Part shown: positions 58,863 through 64,000 of the stretch, piece after piece
Layout of the letters: each line of letters begins with the position of its first letter
Numbering within the stretch: the stretch's first letter is position 1
From: an uncultured Alphaproteobacteria bacterium
Lineage (GTDB): Bacteria; Pseudomonadota; Alphaproteobacteria; UBA7985
Assembly (NCBI GenBank): GCA_905479265.1
Contig: CAJQLX010000038.1
Coordinates: 28,978 to 92,977 of the forward strand
DNA: 64,000 bases
Reading direction: 5' to 3'
Translations under genes and position numbers: made by a program
Notes under the pieces: generated by a model
What the model was told of the DNA's origin: nothing
Database searches by the model: none
The model's input: only the letters and a program-made list of their open reading frames with translations

Positions 58863-60101
58863 TTGACCGTCACCGCGCGCGACCCCCTCGAATTCACGGG
58901 CCCAACTTTGCGACAAGCCATTGCCCTGATCATGATCATGGCGGCGGGGAGCGCGGTTGGGTACACGATTTGGGCTTCACTGATCACCAATTTTGCCATT
59001 GAGATTGCCGAGTTTGACGGCTTTCAAATGGGTGCGTTGCACTCGATCCGCGAAATTCCTGGCTTCCTCGCCTTCACCGCTGTGTTCTTCGTTGCGGTGA
59101 TCCGTGAGCAGACCCTGGCCGTGTTCTTTCTGGCCTTGCTGGGTCTGGGAACGGCGTTGACGGGGGTGTTTCCGACCTTTTGGGGCATCGCCATCACCAT
59201 GTCGATCATGTCGGTGGGCTTCCACTACTACGAGACCTACGCCCAAAGTCTGCAACTGCAGTGGTTCCCCAAGGATCGTGCGCCGGTGCTGCTGGGGTGG
59301 GTGGTTACGGCCACGTCGATCGCAGCGATTGTGGCGATTGGCGGGTCTTACGTCGCGTTCAAGTTTTTCCAACTCAGCTATCTCACGGTTTTTCTGATCG
59401 GCGGGATCATCTGTATGGCGTCAGCCGTGATCGGCTTTGGCGGCTTCAAGACGTTGCCGCGCGGGGCGGTGCAGCGCACAGGCATCGTTTTGCGCGGGCG
59501 GTACTGGCTGTATTACGCCCTGACCTTTATCGCAGGCGCGCGGCGGCAGATCTTCACGGTCTTCGCAGGCGTGCTGCTGGTTGAAAAGTTCAACATTCGC
59601 ATTGAGGATATGGTCGCGCTGCTGCTGCTCAACGAGGTGCTGAACATGGCGTTTGCGCCCTTGGTGGGTCAGTTCATCAAGCGGTTTGGTGAGGGGCGCA
59701 CGCTGGTCATCGAGTACGCGGGGCTGATCCCGATTTTCATCCTCTACGGCCTGGTCACAACGCCTTGGCTGGCGATTGCGCTGTTCATCCTCGACCATCT
59801 GTTCTTCAAGCTGGCTTTTGCCATGAAGACCTATTTCCAGAAAATCGCTGACCCTGAAGACATGGCCAGCACAGCCGCCGTCGCCTTTACCATCAACCAC
59901 ATTGCAGCGGTTGGTGTGCCGTTTGTGTTTGGCTTGATCTGGCTGGTCTCCCCGGCAGCGGTCTTCTTTGCCGGGGCAGGGATGGCGGTGGGGTCGCTGG
60001 TGCTGTCCCTGCTGATCCCGCGTCACCCCGAGGCGGGGAACGAGTCCCGCATCGGTGCGTGGTTTCGGCCGTTAAAATCCGACAAGCAGGCGCCGGTTTA
60101 G
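58863..60101 (+). CDS. MFS transporter
   Basis: The 412-residue protein has about 12 hydrophobic segments in two halves, the layout of the major facilitator superfamily. Conserved charged loops such as IREIPGF and [14 protein letters not shown] are seen at cytoplasmic positions. The start is TTG, with AAGGA upstream; no in-frame ATG precedes the first helix. The substrate is unknown. It is transcribed alone after the pnp terminator and its stop overlaps the convergent fabB stop by 4 bp. Confidence 0.88.
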   Translation: MTVTARDPLEFTGPTLRQAIALIMIMAAGSAVGYTIWASLITNFAIEIAEFDGFQMGALHSIREIPGFLAFTAVFFVAVIREQTLAVFFLALLGLGTALTGVFPTFWGIAITMSIMSVGFHYYETYAQSLQLQWFPKDRAPVLLGWVVTATSIAAIVAIGGSYVAFKFFQLSYLTVFLIGGIICMASAVIGFGGFKTLPRGAVQRTGIVLRGRYWLYYALTFIAGARRQIFTVFAGVLLVEKFNIRIEDMVALLLLNEVLNMAFAPLVGQFIKRFGEGRTLVIEYAGLIPIFILYGLVTTPWLAIALFILDHLFFKLAFAMKTYFQKIADPEDMASTAAVAFTINHIAAVGVPFVFGLIWLVSPAAVFFAGAGMAVGSLVLSLLIPRHPEAGNESRIGAWFRPLKSDKQAPV

Positions 60102-61342
60102 AGCAGCGCGCGTGAGAAAATCAGCGACGCGTTGGTGCCGCCAAAGCCGAAGGAATTGGAAAGGGCCGTATGCACCTCCAGCTCCCGCGCAGCGGTGAGA
60201 ATGTCCACACCTGCGGTGGCTTCATCGAGCTCGTCGATGTTCGGGGACTGCGCGAGGAAGCCGCCTTCCATCATCAGCAGGGAGTAGATGCTCTCGTTTG
60301 ACCCTGCCGCACCGAGTGCGTGGCCGGTCAGGGACTTGGTTGAGCCAACGGCGGGGGTCGTCCCCTCGCCAAACACAGCCTTCACCGCGCCAAGCTCGGC
60401 CACGTCACCAACAGGTGTCGAGGTGCCGTGGGCGTTGATGTACTGCACGTCCGACGCTCGAATCGCGCGGTCATCGAAGCCCGCCAGCGCCTGGCGCATG
60501 CACCGCATCGCGCCTTCACCCGAGGGCGCCACCATGTCATGACCGTCAGAGGTTGCACCATAGCCAACGATTTCGGCGTAAATCTTCGCGCCGCGTGCCT
60601 TGGCCCGCTCGTATTCTTCCAAAACCAGCACAGAGCCGCCGGCTGAAATCACGAAGCCGTCTCGGTCTTTATCAAAGGCGCGGGACGCACGCTCGGGCGT
60701 TTCGTTGTACTTGGAGCTCATCGCGCCCATGGCGTCGAAGCTCATCGACAGCGACCAGTGCTCTTCCTCCCCGCCGCCGGCGAATACGACATCCTGCTTG
60801 CCAAACTGGATCAGCTCAGCGGCGTGACCGATGCAATGGGCGGACGTGGAGCAAGCGGAGGTGATGGAGTAGTTGTGGCCGTGGATTTTGAACAGGGTGG
60901 AAAGCACGGCTGAACAAGTCGAGGACATGACCTTTGGCACGTTGAATGGCCCGATGCGCTTAACGCCCTTTTCCGCAGCGGTTTCCATGGCGTAGGTCTG
61001 CCACTTCATCGATGGTCCGCCAGAGCCGATGATCAGGCCGACGCGATCGTTTTCAGCATAGTCTGCTTCTTCCATACCGGAATCGGCCAAGGCTTCTTGC
61101 ATGGCGATATAGGCATAGCCCGCAGGCGGCCCCATGAAGCGCAGGGCGCGGCGGTCGATGTGGTCTTCCAGCTCGGTTTTGATCGTCCCTGCAACCTGTG
61201 AGCGAAAGCCGCGCTCGGCATAGTCGGGCTGGTGCACGATCCCGGAGGTGGCGTTGCGGAGGGATTGAGTGACGGCCTCTTTGCCGACCCCAATGCTGGA
61301 AACAATACCGAGACCGGTAACAACGACGCGACGCATGGCCAT
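60098..61342 (-). CDS. fabB: 3-oxoacyl-ACP synthase I
   Basis: FabB elongates cis-3-decenoyl-ACP in unsaturated fatty acid synthesis. The 414 residues have the N-terminal [15 protein letters not shown], the active-site Cys in [10 protein letters not shown], and the two His motifs HGTSTPVGD and [12 protein letters not shown]. The start at 61342 (MAMRR) has AAGGAAG 8 nt upstream; an ATG two codons later is also possible. It is 28 bp downstream of fabA. The enoyl reductase fabI, often next in this operon in other alphaproteobacteria, is not here. Confidence 0.96.
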   Translation of the reverse strand: MAMRRVVVTGLGIVSSIGVGKEAVTQSLRNATSGIVHQPDYAERGFRSQVAGTIKTELEDHIDRRALRFMGPPAGYAYIAMQEALADSGMEEADYAENDRVGLIIGSGGPSMKWQTYAMETAAEKGVKRIGPFNVPKVMSSTCSAVLSTLFKIHGHNYSITSACSTSAHCIGHAAELIQFGKQDVVFAGGGEEEHWSLSMSFDAMGAMSSKYNETPERASRAFDKDRDGFVISAGGSVLVLEEYERAKARGAKIYAEIVGYGATSDGHDMVAPSGEGAMRCMRQALAGFDDRAIRASDVQYINAHGTSTPVGDVAELGAVKAVFGEGTTPAVGSTKSLTGHALGAAGSNESIYSLLMMEGGFLAQSPNIDELDEATAGVDILTAARELEVHTALSNSFGFGGTNASLIFSRALL

Positions 61343-61370
61343 GAGCTGGGCTTCCTTTAGATCGGTGAGC

Positions 61371-61913
61371 TTAGAATTGGGACAGGGAGGTGAACAAACC
61401 CACGCGGAGGTCTTCACAGGTGTAAATCTCGCGGCCATCGGCTTCGAGCTTGGCGTTGGCGATGCCCAAGTTGATGCCGCGGCGGATCACCTTTTTCATC
61501 TGAATGGTGTACTTGACCATTTCAACGTCCTTGGTGACCTGTCCGGTGAACTTGACCGAGCCCGAGCCCAGCGCGCGGCCCTTGCCTTCGCCGCCGGTCC
61601 AGCCGAGGTAGAACCCGACCAACTGCCACATGGCGTCCAGACCCAGACAGCCTGGCATGACGGGATCGCCGATGAAGTGACAGTCGAAGAACCACAGGTC
61701 ATCTTTGATATCCAGCTCAGCGATGATCTCGCCTTTGCCGAACTCTCCGCCTTCGTTGGAGATCTTGGTGATGCGGTCGAACATCAGCATTGGTGGCGCA
61801 GGAAGCTGTGCGTTGGTGGGGCCGAACAGCTCTCCACGGGACGACGCGAGCAACTGCTCGTAGCTGAAAGATTCGGTTTTGGGTTCCACGATACGGGCTC
61901 CTGCAAGCAACAT
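61371..61913 (-). CDS. fabA: 3-hydroxydecanoyl-ACP dehydratase/isomerase
   Basis: FabA dehydrates 3-hydroxydecanoyl-ACP and isomerises the double bond, the branch point for unsaturated fatty acids. The 180-residue protein has the active-site H79 and D93 in [21 protein letters not shown] and the FDRITKIS segment. With fabB it forms the classic anaerobic pathway pair. It is the first gene of the operon, 57 bp from chrA upstream. Confidence 0.97.
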   Translation of the reverse strand: MLLAGARIVEPKTESFSYEQLLASSRGELFGPTNAQLPAPPMLMFDRITKISNEGGEFGKGEIIAELDIKDDLWFFDCHFIGDPVMPGCLGLDAMWQLVGFYLGWTGGEGKGRALGSGSVKFTGQVTKDVEMVKYTIQMKKVIRRGINLGIANAKLEADGREIYTCEDLRVGLFTSLSQF

Positions 61914-61969
61914 TAAGTGCGGCGCACCTTAGCAGGATCGCATGAGTCTCATAGCCAAGAAACGGCGAC

Positions 61970-63283
61970 TCAGAGGAGCGTGGTCAACAGAGCGGCGACC
62001 AGCGTCATGGCGATGAGGATCAGGGGCGGCAGGCGTAAGACCCACAGAAAGAACAAACCAAGCAGCGCAGCGGCAATATAAGCGGTCGTGTCATCAGCCT
62101 GTTGGATCAGGATTCCCGGCGTCCACAGCAGGAAGAACAGGGAAAACGCGGTTGCGCCGAGCAGGCCGACCACGGCGGCGTTTACCCCCGCCAAAGCCGC
62201 CTTATAAGCTCGATTCCGGGCGTAGCTGGCCGACAGGGGCATCACCGCCATGACGAGCAACACGCCGGGCAGGAAAATCGCAATCGTGCCCAGAATGCCA
62301 AGCACCAATCCGCTCAAGCCCCCGACTTGACCACCGAGAAAAGCGGCCACGGCAAAGACAGGGCCGGGGATGGCTTGGGCGAACCCATAGCCCGTGCGGA
62401 ACGCGCTTTCAGGCACCAAATCAGGCTCGACCAGCACATCGTTGAGCAAGGGCAAAACCACATGACCGCCGCCGAAGACCAGAGATCCCGCTTCGTAGAA
62501 ACCGGCCAACAACTGCACGGGAAAGGGTCCAAGCTCGAACAGGATGATCACCAGTGACACCGCCAGCAGGGCGAAAAATGCCAGTATGCAAAGCCAGACC
62601 ATCGGCCGGCCTTCGCCGCGGGCATTGGCGTCAGACGGGAGCGCGGGCGTTGCGGCGCTGTCCTTGCTGCGCAGGAATACCAGCCCCATCAGCGCGCCAA
62701 AGAGGATGGGGACAATGTTGATCACGGTGCGCAGGGGGCCAAGGTCGCCTTCGGGCAGGCGGTCCACGCCCATCAGCGCCAGAATCATGACGAACGACAG
62801 CACGGTGATCCATCGTCGGGTCAAGCCAAAGGACAGTGATTTAAACATGCCAATGGCGGCGTAGGAAATCACGGCCACGACCAAAGGGGTCATCCAGTCC
62901 GCCAAATGCGCCATGAAGGATTGCAGAAAGCCGCCCCCCAAACGCCCGCCTGCCGAGGCCACAAAAAACAGCCCCAACGCCAGCAGAATCACAACCGACG
63001 GAATGAGAAACAAACTCAGACACAGAAAGGCCATGCCCAAGCTGCCTGACATTTTCCACGCGCAAGCAAAAGCCATCTGGCTGCTGGTCGGTCCGGGCAA
63101 GGCTTGGCAGAGCGCAAGCCGCTCGGCAAAGGCGTCGTCATCCATCCAGCCGGTTTTGGCGATAAAGGCATCGCGGTAATAGCCAATGTGGGCAACAGGC
63201 CCGCCAAAGGACGTCAGGCCCAAGCGCCCATAGGTGCGAATCAAATCTGAGGATGTGGGGGAAGAATTGACGTTTTCGGACAT
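61970..63283 (-). CDS. chrA: ChrA-family chromate transporter
   Basis: The 437-residue membrane protein is a two-domain ChrA: both halves carry the family motif, FGGPVAHIGYYRDAF near residue 26 and VFGGGHVVLPLL near residue 270. QALPGPTSSQMAF and QAIPGPVFAVAAFLGG mark the conserved Pro-Gly loops. Members export chromate, though many have no tested substrate. About ten or more hydrophobic segments are visible. It is divergent from the HD-domain gene. Confidence 0.93.
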   Translation of the reverse strand: MSENVNSSPTSSDLIRTYGRLGLTSFGGPVAHIGYYRDAFIAKTGWMDDDAFAERLALCQALPGPTSSQMAFACAWKMSGSLGMAFLCLSLFLIPSVVILLALGLFFVASAGGRLGGGFLQSFMAHLADWMTPLVVAVISYAAIGMFKSLSFGLTRRWITVLSFVMILALMGVDRLPEGDLGPLRTVINIVPILFGALMGLVFLRSKDSAATPALPSDANARGEGRPMVWLCILAFFALLAVSLVIILFELGPFPVQLLAGFYEAGSLVFGGGHVVLPLLNDVLVEPDLVPESAFRTGYGFAQAIPGPVFAVAAFLGGQVGGLSGLVLGILGTIAIFLPGVLLVMAVMPLSASYARNRAYKAALAGVNAAVVGLLGATAFSLFFLLWTPGILIQQADDTTAYIAAALLGLFFLWVLRLPPLILIAMTLVAALLTTLL

Positions 63284-63341
63284 GACCTGTGCCTTGGGAA
63301 AATGATAGATGTGGGCTTAGCAAATGATCTGAGGTCCGACC

Positions 63342-63968
63342 ATGAGTGATAGTGTACCAGAAGGTTTTGAAGTTTCATTTACCGAGATGAAGCACGGCAC
63401 GCGAGAAGACTATCTGGCGCTGCACGCGCTGGAGCAGCCCTTTGTGAACCAAACAGGCGAGCGTGTGCTGCGCGAGTTGGCGCGGCAGGGGGATGAGACC
63501 TTGGCCGGGTACAAAATCAGCCGGCTTGAGCATGGCTTGCAATCGGCGACGCGGGCGCTGGATGATGGTGCTGACATCGACTGGATCGTGGCTGCTTTGC
63601 TGCATGACATTGGCGACGGCTTAGCGCCGCAGAACCACGACAAAATGGCCGCTGAGATTGTCCGGCCCTTTGTTCGGGACGAGGTCTCTTGGACGGTCGA
63701 GCATCACGGTATTTTTCAGATGGTGTACTACGCTGAACACTACGGCTGGGATCCGGAGAAGCGCCAAGCGTTCAAGGACAGCCCCTACTACCAATCGTGC
63801 GTGGATTTCTGTGAGCGCTGGGACCAGTGCAGCTTTGACCCTGCATACCCGATGAAAGACTTGGATTTCTTTGCGCCCATGGTCCGCGAGGTTTTTGCGC
63901 GGAAAGCCTATGACTCGGCGCATGTTCAGCCCGGCGTGGTTGTTGGCGTGCCTAAGGGCGCTGATTAA
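63342..63968 (+). CDS. HD-domain protein (COG4341-like; possible diiron oxygenase relative)
   Basis: The 208-residue soluble protein has an HD-type metal site: H64 in RLEHGLQSA, H88-D89 in LLHDIGDGL, H99 in QNHDKMAA, H121/H122 in VEHHGIFQ, and D161 in CERWDQ. This ligand order and the H-24 residues-HD spacing recall both predicted HD phosphohydrolases and the PhnZ/MIOX-type mixed-valent diiron oxygenases. Which reaction it performs cannot be decided from sequence. No phosphonate genes are nearby. The chrA gene is divergent, 58 bp away, so a shared promoter region is likely. Confidence 0.75.
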   Translation: MSDSVPEGFEVSFTEMKHGTREDYLALHALEQPFVNQTGERVLRELARQGDETLAGYKISRLEHGLQSATRALDDGADIDWIVAALLHDIGDGLAPQNHDKMAAEIVRPFVRDEVSWTVEHHGIFQMVYYAEHYGWDPEKRQAFKDSPYYQSCVDFCERWDQCSFDPAYPMKDLDFFAPMVREVFARKAYDSAHVQPGVVVGVPKGAD

Positions 63969-64000
63969 GTATCTGCGACGCCAGACCTAGCGACGAAAGA

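Overview
The window is a gene-dense piece of chromosome from an alphaproteobacterium, of fairly high GC by eye. The evidence is the order fxsA-secB / dnaQ-coaE-aroE-maf / hemE-hemJ-rho-mnmE-mnmG-rsmG-parA-parB, a ChvI/ChvG pair followed by rapZ, the alphaproteobacterial families DUF3576, IalB and TIGR02186 (Alph_Pro_TM), and a fabA-fabB pair. I cannot place it to genus. The layout recalls Rhodospirillales-like or other marine alphaproteobacteria rather than Rhizobiales. I see no transposase, phage gene or CRISPR array.

Region 1 (1-13.5 kb) looks like the replication origin neighbourhood. maf, aroE, coaE and dnaQ run left and hemE onward runs right, away from a 556-bp non-coding gap (4024-4579). 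In Caulobacter and several other alphaproteobacteria the origin lies beside hemE. The gap contains one TGATCCACA DnaA-type site and an AT-rich stretch. Two perfect 14-bp parS palindromes lie at the start of mnmG and inside it, a few kilobases from parA-parB. The gap and the parS pair are the best-supported findings in the window.

Region 2 (13.5-22.1 kb) holds an EAL-domain protein, the envelope-stress two-component system ChvI/ChvG translationally coupled to a RapZ with an altered P-loop (the usual hprK and PTS genes are absent), a tRNA-Gly(GCC), and a looser stretch of small accessory genes (META, SnoaL-like and DUF6176-like proteins), an RNA methyltransferase and an EamA transporter.

Region 3 (22.1-30.8 kb) is mostly on the minus strand: ftsK, glnB with a clear terminator, and the proX-cnoX-LON-domain-trm112 cluster, facing ubiH. 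A periplasmic PPIase gene with its own terminator closes the region.

Region 4 (31-44 kb) opens with an unusual pair, an unrecognised protein with SET-like features and a cytosolic-type sulfotransferase. It continues with the conserved DUF3576-leuS-lptE-holA run, then rlmN, an IalB-family protein, a bactofilin and maeB on the minus strand.

Region 5 (43.5-64 kb) has mutS-glnD-murJ-trpS, a three-gene membrane/stress module (TSUP permease, TIGR02186 protein, universal stress protein), a DUF3429 and pterin dehydratase pair, truB-rpsO-pnp with a terminator and a strongly folded pnp leader, an MFS transporter, fabA-fabB, chrA and an HD-domain protein. GlnB (25 kb) and its uridylyltransferase GlnD (46 kb) together supply the nitrogen-sensing core.
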